From: Chionis minor
Lineage: Eukaryota > Chordata > Aves > Charadriiformes > Chionididae
Assembly (NCBI GenBank): GCA_013398295.1
Contig: VZSF01007311.1
Span: 1-64,000, forward strand
Direction of reading: 5' to 3'
Length of the DNA: 64,000 nt
Shown here: piece after piece, positions 11,896-24,400 of the stretch
Layout of the letters: every line of letters starts with the position of its first letter
How positions within the stretch are numbered: the stretch's first letter is position 1
Program-made: the position numbers and the translations under genes
The notes under the pieces: model-generated
Told to the model about the DNA's origin: nothing
Databases searched by the model: none
What the model saw: only the letters and a program-made list of their open reading frames with translations

Positions 11896-11930
11896 CTTTA
11901 TTCCAGAACTTCACATGATGGAGGTTTTGT

Positions 11931-14900
11931 CAACACTTTTCGCTGAATTCTGTGAAGCTGTGCAAAGTCTGCTCTGAGGTTTGGTTCCTATGTCTCCAGG
12001 CAGAATTCATTACAGGGCAGAAAACATTAAACTGTCACTGTGGGAGAGAAAGAGCATCAGACAGAGAGCAAATAGGACAAAGCAGAGATTGAGAAATTCT
12101 CTCCCTAACAAAATACTGAAACAAATATTAGCAAAGAAGATCTATGAGCATTCAAAGGTTAACAACAAAGACAAGAATAATAGCCAGTGCAAACACTTGA
12201 AGTATAAAAATGGAAAGTAAATTTGAATGACTGAATAAGATTACATTATCAGTTAACAAAGGGAACTAAATGAGCTGAGTAGAACTTGAGTTAGGTAGAG
12301 CTTTTTACACAATGTGTCACAAAATTAGACTTAAAGAATTAGACAAAATGAGTCTGGAGGAGCGTATTATAATATGAATAGGGGTTGAAAGGTGGTTAAT
12401 GTAAAGTATTTTTAAATGGAAGGACATTGTTTTAGATGAGCTCTCCCATATCTCTAAAATTTGTATTAGGTCCATTCTGATTTAACATTTCTGTTCATAT
12501 TCTGAAAGAAGAGGATAGATAGCATATTAATCATTCTTACAGATGATAACTAAGAAGTTGTAACTACAGTGAAGGGGGAAATACATAAAAGAATATAACA
12601 CATTTAAGAATATTAGTGAAACGCACAGAAAACATAACTCCTCTAGAGACAAACTTTCCCTAGAAATAATGTTGATAATATGACTAAAATAAAATTTCCC
12701 TTCCTACAGAAATAATAAAAAAAAAAGTTTTAGGAGGCTAATGCTGTAACAAATATGGTGTTCAGGGTGTTTGGCTAGCACTTTCTCACTGACAACCCAG
12801 TTCAGACTTCACCTGCCTAATGGGCCTTGAGCTTTTCACATCCCTGCTCCAGCATCTCCTCTCCTAAAACTGAACTAGATAGTGATAGACATCCTTCCCC
12901 AAGCAAACTTTGTTACACCTTTCCATCTAAGTTTATATGCAACACTCTTCTAGGCACTCAAACACAGGCCCTTAGTGAACTGACAAGCCATATCTAATTG
13001 ACCTCCAGCAGGGCTTGCACTGTTGCTTTGCCCTGTAGTCTCCCTTAAAATGTGAGAACTACTGCTGGCAGAAGTCAAGATCATTTATTTTGACAGTGTA
13101 AAATTAGGGGTCTGGCTGTCTTCACCTATTGACTGACTTAGTCCTTAACTAAACTGGTCTCCAATGATTATTTTACCGTGAGGAAAACCACTATCTTCTG
13201 CCTGGAAGGACTGTGTTCAAATAAGTCATTTTTTTAATACATTGAATCATACATTTCATATTAAACTTACAGCCTCCCACTCATGTGTTACACAACCACA
13301 CAAAAAGGATTAATGCCTTTGGTTCATTATTGATTCTTGTCTCAAATGTGGCCCCCTCATCTAGCCTCTGACTGTCGCTGTGAAACTAATCTTCACTGCA
13401 AGCCATTTAAACTCACACCCACTGAATTATACCCTCCTGACAGATATTGCTATCAGGTAGACCAGACCTAACTCAAATAAATCTGATGTGTAAGATTCTC
13501 TCCTCTCACATTTTTCAGGTCCCAAATGGAAGTAGTGTTTTTTTTATTACATTTTTCTGAATCACTGTCCCAATATTTGTAAACAAATTTCCACCTTGGA
13601 AAGCTCCCTGCCTGTCTGGGAGAGGGTCTGGATATACACTCTTGCTGTTGTGGTTTAAAATCCTCCATACTCTCCTGAACTTTTACTCTGGCTAATATAG
13701 TCCACATTTCGTCTAAAAGCGGACTTTTTAAAACTCAAATCAATACATTGATTGCCTAGATCTGGTCTGTACTCCATTAAAATTTGACAAATACTTCAAA
13801 GTAGGCAGTTGCAATCAGCAAAGTGCACTGAAATTTATATTCAATTTACAAATTATAAGTTATACAGAAAAAATAAAAATCTGTATCCTTGGGAAAGGGG
13901 ATACTCTAGCTTCCTTTTGGCAGCTGTAATGAGTGGTGTGTGGTGCACTTCAGCATATTTAAAGAAAGGATCTTTTTATATCCAAACACTACTGCTGAAA
14001 TTTCTTTCTCTGTTGGAGCGTACCAATACTTAGTTTATGTTAGCAAATGTGATAACTCTGTTTGTGTTAGTTGAAAAAATATCAAACATCTTCCTTCAAA
14101 GCACCTGTGGGAAATCTAGTTCTTGTACATACTGCTTTCATGCCTCAGGAGCAGGGCTGCCATAATTAACAACCTCAGTTTGTTAGTCCTTATTTTTAGA
14201 TACTTAGCCCTTATACTCATTGGACGTCCTTGTAGACATATACTTTAAACCTATCTATTTCATCACTTTGAGCATAAATGCAATTTTTTGAATCTTCTTA
14301 CTACAAAATCTTTTTTTTTTCCCTTTCTTGTCTGTTAAGTCACTGCAGTGCATGTGAGAACAATGCACTTGAATATCTTACCTTGTCTTCTGTTCCAGCT
14401 ACACCATTATGATTTTATGGACATTACCTTAGTTAGTTTATCTTTAACAAAGCCATTATGTTCCACTCTTCATGTTTCTCTGGTTATGTTCAGCTACTTT
14501 TTTGCTCTGGACTAAAAGTTAATTTATGTAAACTGTGGTGGCATTTTTATCACCAATATTAATTATATTTTTCCATAATACAAAGTGAGCACAGCTTAGA
14601 TGGCAGTTTATGGAGATCTCTCAACATATAAGCATTTATAAATGTTTGTCTAGAAGTCTCTATGAGATGTTGCTCATCAATCAAGTGTAAAAATTACTTA
14701 GTATCTACCACTTCTCATAACATTTTCCCCCTTCTAGTTAGTAAAATGTGTTTTCATGTATTCATGTACGTTGCGTTGGTTGAAATGGAAGTGAATAGTT
14801 CCTTCTGTCTTTTTTCTTTCTTTTCTTCCTAAAGTGACCAAAACCAAGAATCTTGCAATATAGTTCTTGTAGTCATAGCTCAGTTATGATTCTCTTTTAA

Positions 14901-17900
14901 TTTCTTCCTTAGGGTAAGTGAACCTTGCTTAAATGCACAGATGATGGGATGAATTGGGTCTTCTATTCTGCCACATCATTAGGGTAAGTTTCTCTTGAAA
15001 GGCACCATCAAGCGTTTTCTCAGCTCATGATTTCTTTTTCTGAATTCACCTTGATGACCTATAAGCCTGCTTTGCTTTTTCTTTTTTTAGGGTTAGGTAT
15101 TTTCCTCAATCCCAAATTTTATCTGTTTGCCTTGTACTAAATTTTCACATTTTCCAGTGTTAGTGCTTGCTGCAATGCCTATGTACTAGTTTCCATATTA
15201 AAATAATGAATGTCCAGTTTTCCTTCAGGTGAACAGTCCATTCACCTTCTGCCACAAAGATTATATGAAGGGCTTCATCAAAGCTATCAACATCTTTTTG
15301 TTTATGCTATATGTACTTTTTGATGCTTTAAGCCACTTATGAGGTCCTCGCATCTTTTCCCAGGAGCTATATACTTCAGGTTGTGCTCTGTTTCAAAATG
15401 GACAGTGGCTTTGTGTTACGCTGCTTAGAATTTGCTGAGGAACAGTAGTCATGAAAGGCTGGTTCAAATTTTCTCACCAAAGGTTAATTTTGAGTCTAAG
15501 GGTTTTTTCCTAATTTGGTTTCAGATTTATGAAAATCCTTTTATGGAAAACTTCTGAAATGTTGGTTTTATTTGTATTCTCTGGTTAAAAATATATAACC
15601 CCAGAAGTTTCATTTTTACTTCACACTTCAATAATGAAGTTTCCATTTAAGTCAAGTAATTGTGCAAGGAAACAAATTGATCTGAAAAAGCAGTTGTTGT
15701 AAATGGTATTATGAAAAATAAAACCACCTTCGTATTATCTTCCACTTCACTAACATGAAAAGCTGCTTGAAATTACTCTACTTATCTTCCTTATTTCCAG
15801 GAATTTTATCTTTGATGGAGCCAGGACTGGTGAAATAATTTATTCATTCAGGTTAATTTACACATACACATGGTAACCTGTAGTGCTCAGGAATAATTCT
15901 GGACATAAGTTTCTTTGAAATAAATTCTTCAGTGCAGACAGTATAAATTAGAACAGCATTAGAAAACTGGGGTTTCAGCAGTCCCTGCCCAAATTGTGGT
16001 GGGAACCACAAGGGCTATTTTGATTTGCTGATGTATTGTATCCTCAAAATGCTACGGAATAAGGTAGAAAAATGAAAGCATAGGGAGCCATTCTGTCAAG
16101 TGACTGATGTTTCTGCTTTTACTATAAGTCACAGGAAAGTAGTTACCAAAACCATCTGTAGAGCTGCTTTTAAAACTAAAAAGCTACTGTTACGGTTAGC
16201 ATTATCCTTTCCACACCACACTGCATTTTATCAGCATACCCTTGTCTCATACATAACTTTGTTAAGAAAACAGCTTTCTTCATCCTCCATTTAGGATCCT
16301 ACTACCAAGGATATTTAATGATTTCAGATTACTTAACAAAATAAGTAATAAAGTTCTATCTTCAAATATAACAGTTCTTCTTTCTAAGAAATGTCCTATC
16401 ACAGGTGCATTAGGGTTTGAGGGGCTGAATGCTTTTCCCCAATGCAGACAAAAATCAATGACAATACTTTAGATACTGAATTTATCACAGGAGAAGAAAA
16501 CAAAATATTTTTTAAGAGATGAAAATTTTAGACAGAAAAATGCCTATGAATTAATTAATCGTTTTCACTCCAGATTAGTATTTCTCTACCTTTCCCACAC
16601 TATGAACAAGAAACTGAGGGAATGGTGCTTGAAGGGGTAAGCAACTGAATGACGTCGCCTCCAGGTGAGCTATGCTGTGAACAAGTGTGATGTCAGCTGT
16701 TCCACAGCGGTGGTCAGGATGACACTCCACAATCCAGCCGTGCTAGCCCATGATGCAGCACTATGGTGAACATGAGGCAGCTTACCTGTTTGATATCCAA
16801 CTAGCTCAGCATTTCTCTGCTGCAAGAACTTACAATTACTGTGTCATTGCTGCTGTGTTATGAACCCCTAACACGTGACTTCCTAGTAACTTGTTTTATA
16901 GCCCTGGCCATAGCTTTGTTACTGATTTGTCTTCTGTGAAATTTGTTCATTTAAGTGAGCTTGAGTACTAGCTGACAAAAAAATACTGAACAAGAAGTTA
17001 AACTAGAACATTCTGCCTTTAGTTCAAACTTCATTTCATCTATGACTGAAAATGTTGCTGTTTGGTTCCAGTTAGAGGTCAGGGGCAAAAATTTCAGGGA
17101 CAGTTCCAGTTCCGGATGAAATATAGATACAATTTTTGTCCAAATTCAGTTTGTTTCCTTGTGACGAAATTTATTAATGTGGGACGCTGTACTTAGAAAT
17201 ACAAAAATAACAACAGATCAGAGAAATATGTATAACAGGAAAAACTATCTCTTCAGGAAAAACAAAATAAATAAAATAGCCTCACAAATTCAGTCCCCAC
17301 AATAGGCCTCAAGAGAGGACCAGAAGATCTTGCTCATCTAAAGGCTTTTTTGTCTCTGTTATCTATGGTTCAGTGTTGAAATTAATTATGACAGGTTTTA
17401 TTACTACAATATTTTAAGGATAAAAATAAAATGGAAGACTGTGCTATCATTTGCACTGCCTGAACTTATTGATGCCTTATTAATGAAATATTACTAGAAC
17501 AAAAGTTCTAGTAACTTTAGTAACTTCAGAACAAAATAAAATATCTACTTACTTTCTCCTATGTCATGACACTGTGCAAAAAGCAAACCAATCTGGTTTT
17601 ATAGTTCGTGCTTGTTTTAACTTGTGTTTTATTAAACAGCTGCAAATATGTCAACAACAGTGTAAACTTATCCTGTTAGGAGTGATTTGCATGGTCAATG
17701 ACAGCAGTGATATTATTCTGGGAATAATCCTAGCAAAATGACACTATATATTTTTCACACTTAAACAGCATGGCTCCTCTAAAGATAGTCATTCCTACCA
17801 ATCAAGGATACCATGCTAGCAACATCAGTGCTGGGCACATATGGAGAAGAGAGAATGCAATTTAACATTTGCATTTGGCACTCTCAGTAGGATTCATCTG

Positions 17901-18151
17901 ATTTGCAAAGGAGGTAGACAAGTGATGCAGCCATTAATAAAGATGCTTCACTATAGTAGATGATCTTTGAAGCGCATCCTTAAAAGATCAGATGTGCTTA
18001 CATCTCCTAATTCTGTTATGATTTTTTTTTTAATTTATAGCAGGTAAATTAGCTATAAAGATGTAATAATAACACAATAGTTAAAATACAGTAACACCCA
18101 AAAAACTATATATATTCCCTTGATACATTATTTGCAGAAAGCTTTTAATAA
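11931..18151. other. AT-rich noncoding DNA
   Basis: No LTR, CR1, tRNA or splice-bounded exon recognised across about 6 kb. There are short A/T and pyrimidine runs only (for example near 14310 and 14810). The stretch near 17640-17760 contains ATTTGCAT (reverse-complement octamer) but nothing stronger. Confidence 0.5.
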
Positions 18152-18415
18152 ACGAGTATTGATGTTGCCCACATTAAGACTTGTTTGGATAACATCCAGT
18201 TCCCTGGAGTTCTAGTTAAGGATTCCACTTCTCTGTTGGATGAGATTTCACAGGATGAGGTTAAAGAGGCAATTGCCTCTTTAAATTATCAATAATCCCC
18301 AGAGAAGAATGGCTTGGAGCCATTTGCGAAAATGTTAAGATCTCTCAGCAAAAAGAAAGCTTTATCAAATACTGAACTTACAATTTTGAAGAGAAGTTTA
18401 ATGGCTTTTGAATAA
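18152..18415 (+). mobile_element. degraded LINE reverse-transcriptase fragment, L1/Tx1-like
   Basis: One plus-strand frame reads CLDNIQFPGVLVKDSTSLL, then LDEISQDEVKEAIASLN, a TAA at 18293-18295, then SPEKNGLEPFAKMLRSL, ending at a TAA at 18413-18415. This matches the layout at the start of L1/Tx1-type RT domains: a L..I..P tract, then (I)..EEV.EAI.SL, then a K-SPG-DG-x2-x-FYK block. Here PEKNGLEPFAKM replaces the usual PGPDGFPAEFYK. It does not resemble the CR1 copies in this window, whose equivalent block reads VRKSMGSDEMLP. Frames upstream and downstream to about 18770 contain further stops. CR1 dominates bird LINEs, so an L1-superfamily remnant would be very old or acquired. RTE is an alternative. 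Confidence 0.45.
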
Positions 18416-21400
18416 GTAGAAATAAAATGGACCTGAGGAAAATCAAAACAGTTTCCTCACTATATATACTTAGTGTGACATTTAGGTGCTAATAAGGGAC
18501 ATCTATACTTACGTGACTAACAGCTTTGTGCACAGAAGAATACTGACAAATTATCGTTGTTCAGAAGACTAAATGCAGGTAAGGTTGAAATACCCCAGAT
18601 TATGTTATTCAGGAAAAAAACAATGCTGTGCTTTTTGTTTGACAGACCAATATACAAAACTGGTGCTCTAAGTTCTTCTAACCTACTAAATAAGTTTTGG
18701 TTGATCAAGAAATCTCTTAACGTCATTTGAATGAGGCTCCAGCCCAATGATATGCTTATCAACTAAGGTATACACTAGTCACAGATGAATTTGGAGAAAA
18801 GCAATCCAGAAGAATTTATTAAAAATACAAAACTGATACATGTCTTTGATATTCTTCACCTCCACATCTCTGGAGTTTGGTAAAGCCCCAAGATAAGTTT
18901 TTTGTATGTTCTATGTTTATTCTGTTCTTACATTCTTTGCAAGGTATCTGCTATCAGTCCCCATCAGAGTCGAGATGCTAGGCTGCATAGGTTTTTGATT
19001 TGAGCTAGTATGACCGATCTTACGCTACTTGAAGGCTAGAGGCAACTGCAATTCCACTGGAACTTCTGGCATGGCACCTGCAATATGCTTAGCATAGGAA
19101 TAGGAGTATGAGAGAGATTTTGGGCCCTAGAGTATTTCATTGATGATTTTCAGAAAGTGTCTAAAAAAACAGAGCAGCTCCCAAGATGCAAATGTGAAAT
19201 ATTTTTTGTCAGCTGAAGAAATAATAATAACTGTATGATCATTCAGGACAAGATGCAGTTTTGCGTTTTCTTCAAGGTACTCACCCTCTTTGGATACTTC
19301 TTTTAAAATTTTAAGATATTTTTTTAAATTCTCTATGAGGAAAATATGGTGAAATATCTTTCTGAGAAGCTTCATCCATTTTCACTGCTCCATGAGCCAC
19401 TTAAATTAATCCCACACACACACAAGTCATTTTGCTGGTATTCCTGCTGCTTGCTCTGTGCCAGCACAGGCAAATACTAGGAAGTCTGCAGCCATGTCTT
19501 TTGTGAACAGGGCTGCACAGATATCTGCCATCAGTGAACCGACATTCATCTCTGCCTGCTGAGGGTTCATTTAGCTTTCAGCTCTGTGTACAAATGAACA
19601 ACAAGGAATTATCCCTTGATGTTTTTAGTTCATCTACTCTATTGCTTCTCATTTGGATGGTTTTTGTCCTTTCATATATTTTTTAATATCTCTAACTGAA
19701 TCCCCAACCTCCCCTCCCCCCTTTTTCTTATTTTTGTTTTCTTTATAATTTTGCTTTTATCTTCTATTCCAGTTTCTTATGACTCATATCATTTTCATTA
19801 CATTGCCAGTTCTGAAAACAGTGAGAAATCTGTCAAGAACCGATGTAAATGAGATGTAATAGAGGAACATTTGAGATTTATTTTAGCAATCTGTGCGATA
19901 TTAAAGAGATAAGGAGGGAATAGAGAATGCTTGTTTAATAGAGAGAGAGAGACAATGCTAGGCAAAGTGGAGAACAATATATAAAGACAATCTATTCCTC
20001 CAAACATAGTCTGGTCAGATTAGCGTGTTCAATCAAACCTTTACTACCTACAACATTGTGCCAGATGTGACATCTTTAAAAATGGAAAGTCAGGATTTGT
20101 TCATGAAAATCCTCCGCAGTTATTGACATTATTATTTATTCAGGACAATTTCTATGCTTGGTTCTTTATTCGAGAAGTAAGAAGCACAAATCTTGGCTTG
20201 AAGATTTTATGATGCAGAGCCCTTCTGCACTAAATCAAGTGGGTAGACTTCTGCCAGACAGACACACACTGATGTTAACATGTCTCCACAGGCAGCCAGG
20301 AATTTGCTGCTGTAGGCAACTTGCAAGGTCAGGCCTTTCTTAAAAATCCAGCATAATAAATTGAATAAACATCACATTTGTTTCAAAGGAATCAAAAAGA
20401 AAATAACTCCTCACATGTATATTTTGGCATCTATTAATTTTTAAATACATTGTTTTCAAAAAACAGATACATTTGTTAGTTACAGCTACATATTGCATCA
20501 AATTGCCATATCCTATTCACTGCTTGCTAATTAAGTTATGATGCTTGCACTGTTCAGCCACTTCTCATAGCCCAGGAGTTTGACAGAGGCCAGTTTCCTT
20601 CATACGAGAATTTTAATTGCTCACAACTGTGTAACATAAGAGTCACCAGACCACAGCCCAAGCCAGAGCACAGCCGAGTTCCTCACAGCAGGAAATGATG
20701 CAGGAAAGACACAAAAGTCTGGGAGAAAGAACAGCTGGGAAAAGAGGATACAGCAGAGCACATGAAATAGAACAAGTCACTGGGCACATGTGGAATGATT
20801 TAGCAGCAAAGACCTAACATGCTGAATCAGATGGCAGGTCCATCACCAACACAGACAACATAGGAACAAATGAATCATTAAGAAGCATATGAAGTGTGTG
20901 GGCTTGAAAAGCAAAATTCTGGCTGTGGCTAATGTGTTTTTGAAGTTACAAAGCTGTACGTGTTCAGCAGAATGAGGATTGGGCACAAGCGAAAATAATC
21001 CCTTTGAAAATCTTCAATAATATTACAAGGTTACTACTCTTAAGTAGGCTTCTCTTTACTAAAGCCACAAAACCCATCTTTTTTCAACTCCTCTACCTAT
21101 GGCTCTAAGTGATTCTCTCTGGTTCCTGATAATAATGCAAGCAGAGCAATATACTACTGGGTTAGGCTGAAGATATGCAGGAGAAGGAAAGGCAGTGCTA
21201 GGATACAGAGAACTAAGACATAGTAACAGAATAATAATGTTTGTTTTGTGGAAGGAAAGCAAAGAGCCAAGATCCTCCCCTTCTGAAACCAACAGAGATA
21301 TCAATAGATTTAAACCACACACGTAATACTGATATCTTTTTTGCAGCCCTGCTGTAAGTTACATATTGCTACATGTGTAGAATAGGGAAGTTCTTAGATA

Positions 21401-24400
21401 TGTATGAAACATGAATATTTGTATTTGTTTTCAGTTTGGCTTTACAGTTACAGGGAATTCAAATGGCTAGACCTATGTCCCACTGACTCAGCAATGTGTC
21501 AAAATTGGAAATGTTGTTAATATTTTATTGTAAAATAATCCTACCAGATTCCTCTATCTGTTTTCTTCTGAATGCCTTTTTCATTTTGTATGCTGTATTG
21601 TCTACCGACAAAGAAGCTTCTGAACAAATGATAAATCATCAGACTTTAAGGTATCTCTTACCATGGTAAAGGCAGTTTGTCATAGGTTTTCTGTTTAAGA
21701 AATTTATCAGGAATTCAGAGCATTTGATACCTACATTGTGTAACTTAGTCAAAAAATAGTTGCAAACTGCCTATTTGAACTTTCTAAGTTAGGCATCACA
21801 ACTACTGTGCTATAGAGAGCCTGGATGTGGAAGCCCACTGTAATATTAAATCTACGTTTCTCAGATCTCTATTTACATGCTTTGTTGTCACAACAGCTGT
21901 GTCAGTCATCTCATACACAGCCTGAATACAGCCCAAGTGACTCTCATTCGCTGTATATTTGCATGACACAACTCACTCAGCTTGTCATGTAAGTTACGTG
22001 TCTTGCTCAAGCCAGTTATCTTTACCAACAGAGAGATACAAGCACACTAGCAGAATGGGTGAAACTGTTTTCAGCAACTGTTTTGATAACATGAACTGTC
22101 ATCTGATAGTGCTTATCTTTCTCCAGCAGTTGCACTGGAAGCTGAAGAGACTGACTTGGACTTGACTCACAATTACTGTTAATTAAAACTAAGGAAAATA
22201 GGTTTCACTACTATCAAAAGAAAATGCAAGCAAAATGAAATCTCTGGACTTCCCCCTTACCAAGCTACGTAAGAGCCCTTCTTCCCTTTTAACAGCACTA
22301 CTCAAAAGAAAGGAAAAAAAGAAGGAAAAAAAAATATTTCCTGTATTTCAATGTTTTATGTTGCTCTTCTATGGATCACTGGTGATGAGTTTTTCTGTCT
22401 GTGGAAATAAAGTAACTAGAATTAAAATACCACAAACATTTTCAGGCACCATTCTCATAACAGCAGTCTTACATAGACTATTCTGTTGGTTTTTAAGGTG
22501 ACATAGGCTGAAAGACAGTCTGCGTGGTCTGGTACAGTGTATCACAAGTAAGGTCAAGCCCATATTATAAATAATATTTCATACGTTGTTACCTTCATTT
22601 AGTTTCAGCTTTAGAACAGTGACAAAAATGTTTAAAAGTTGCCTGGTTTGGTTTTTTTTAAAGTTACTTTCTCCAGCTGCAATTTTTTTTATAGATTTAT
22701 ACTTTTCCTAACACTTAATATTTCAACTTCATACTCGTTCTTTAATATTGCACTTCAAAAGATTAGTGCAGTTCCTTAGATGGAGAAGGCTTCTTAGAAA
22801 ACCAGGGATAAATTTTTAGAGGCAATAAGACTGTAAACAGACTTTGCAGCTTTATGAATTGCACATCTAATTCTCACATGCAGCACCCTAAATTTCTCTC
22901 CTCCCTATCATGCTGTACCACACCATGCAGTTCTTAGCATTATCCAGCCCTCAATCATGTGTTTAAAAAAAAAAATCTTTCCCATGTGAAAGGTCAAATA
23001 CGGATTGCTCCGCAATTTCCTTTGAACTTTGGAGACTTTGGAAATAATCTAAACAATATCCTTACAGTGCAGAGCTAATCATTATCCTTCAGTTCATCAG
23101 ATCATTTCCATTTTACTCCCTAGAGCTTTTATTTCAGTTAGTGGGTAAAGCTAACTACTTGAAATTTATAAATATCCCCACCGAAAATATCACTCCTGCA
23201 CCAAGCCTAACCCATCCTTTTCTCAGGAGATAGGAGAAAATTTTAGCTGTACACATGCTTGTTCTACTTTCCAATTTATATTCAAATCCTTTTTTCTCTT
23301 CACAAGATATTTTTAATCAGGAATTGGTGCAGCAGAATAATTAAACCGAAGAGATAATTTTCGTAAAACTAAAGGTAGATATGCTTTGAATAACTTCCAG
23401 AAGTACTCCAAGAGTTCTAAGGGAAGTTCCTCTTCAACAAAAGTACAAACTCATCTTAAACAGAGTGTTACCCTGAGAAAACATGTTATGTAGGAAGTGG
23501 ATTTAAAGCAAAAAAAAACAGTAGATAAAATATAATATGTACTAGCATAAAATAGTTGGTTTTGTGTGCAGTAAGGAATGACTTTTGTTTGTTTCCATGC
23601 CATTTCTCTTATCAGATAATCTGAGAGACATATAAGTACTCTGCGGAGCTAGAGAAATTAAAGGTCTCGTGCACCCAAAGAGACTCAGCTTCACAATAAG
23701 GCTGTTAGGACTCACATTAGGTTCTGGGTATCTCTTGTGTTGAGTTTCACATAGACAGCCTTTCTTATTTCTGTCAGCTGAGTACAGTGTTTCCTGGCTG
23801 TCATTAACAAGCCAGGTCAGGACAACAGTTGTGAAGTTTATGTTTCCTGACAATCTTCATTTCTCACCTCCTTGACATGCGGATTTTCCTGCTCTGACAA
23901 CCACATTTCTATATTTTTTATCAAGAGTTTTGCAATTGAGGTGTTTAATTTAAAATTAAAAAACCCTGATATTTGACAATCTTATTTGAGACCTCCTCAA
24001 GCTTTATGTTTACCCAAGATGCAAATCAAGGTGGTTTTGATTTAAAATCAGTCTGGGTCTTTTAACTGGTACTATTTTTTACACTAATTTTCCATCATTC
24101 AGGTACCATCTCATCAAATCTGTCTCTGTGATGGAAATGTTTTCTTGGTGCACTTCCCCCTCCTGTTCCCTTTTAATATAGTCATACCTGGCCACTGGCC
24201 ATATGATTTTCCAGGCAACCCATAACTTACCTCATATGAGGGAAGCAGGAATAAATGCAGCTACGCTATTTGCTATACACTACTAAGAGCAATTACAGCC
24301 ATTGGAATCAGGGCAGGAATTAAAAACTTTCCTTTTAAGAACTAGCTAGTAAGGCGGGAAGAAAAGAAAGATACTTAATAACTAAAATGAACTTTCCAAA

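Noticed and set aside
19127..19401. Minus-strand frame with a consensus-like donor (GAGG|GTGAGT) and a nearby ATG in good context
   Set aside because: Two frames read equally well, neither matches a family I know, and no acceptor or partner exon was found.
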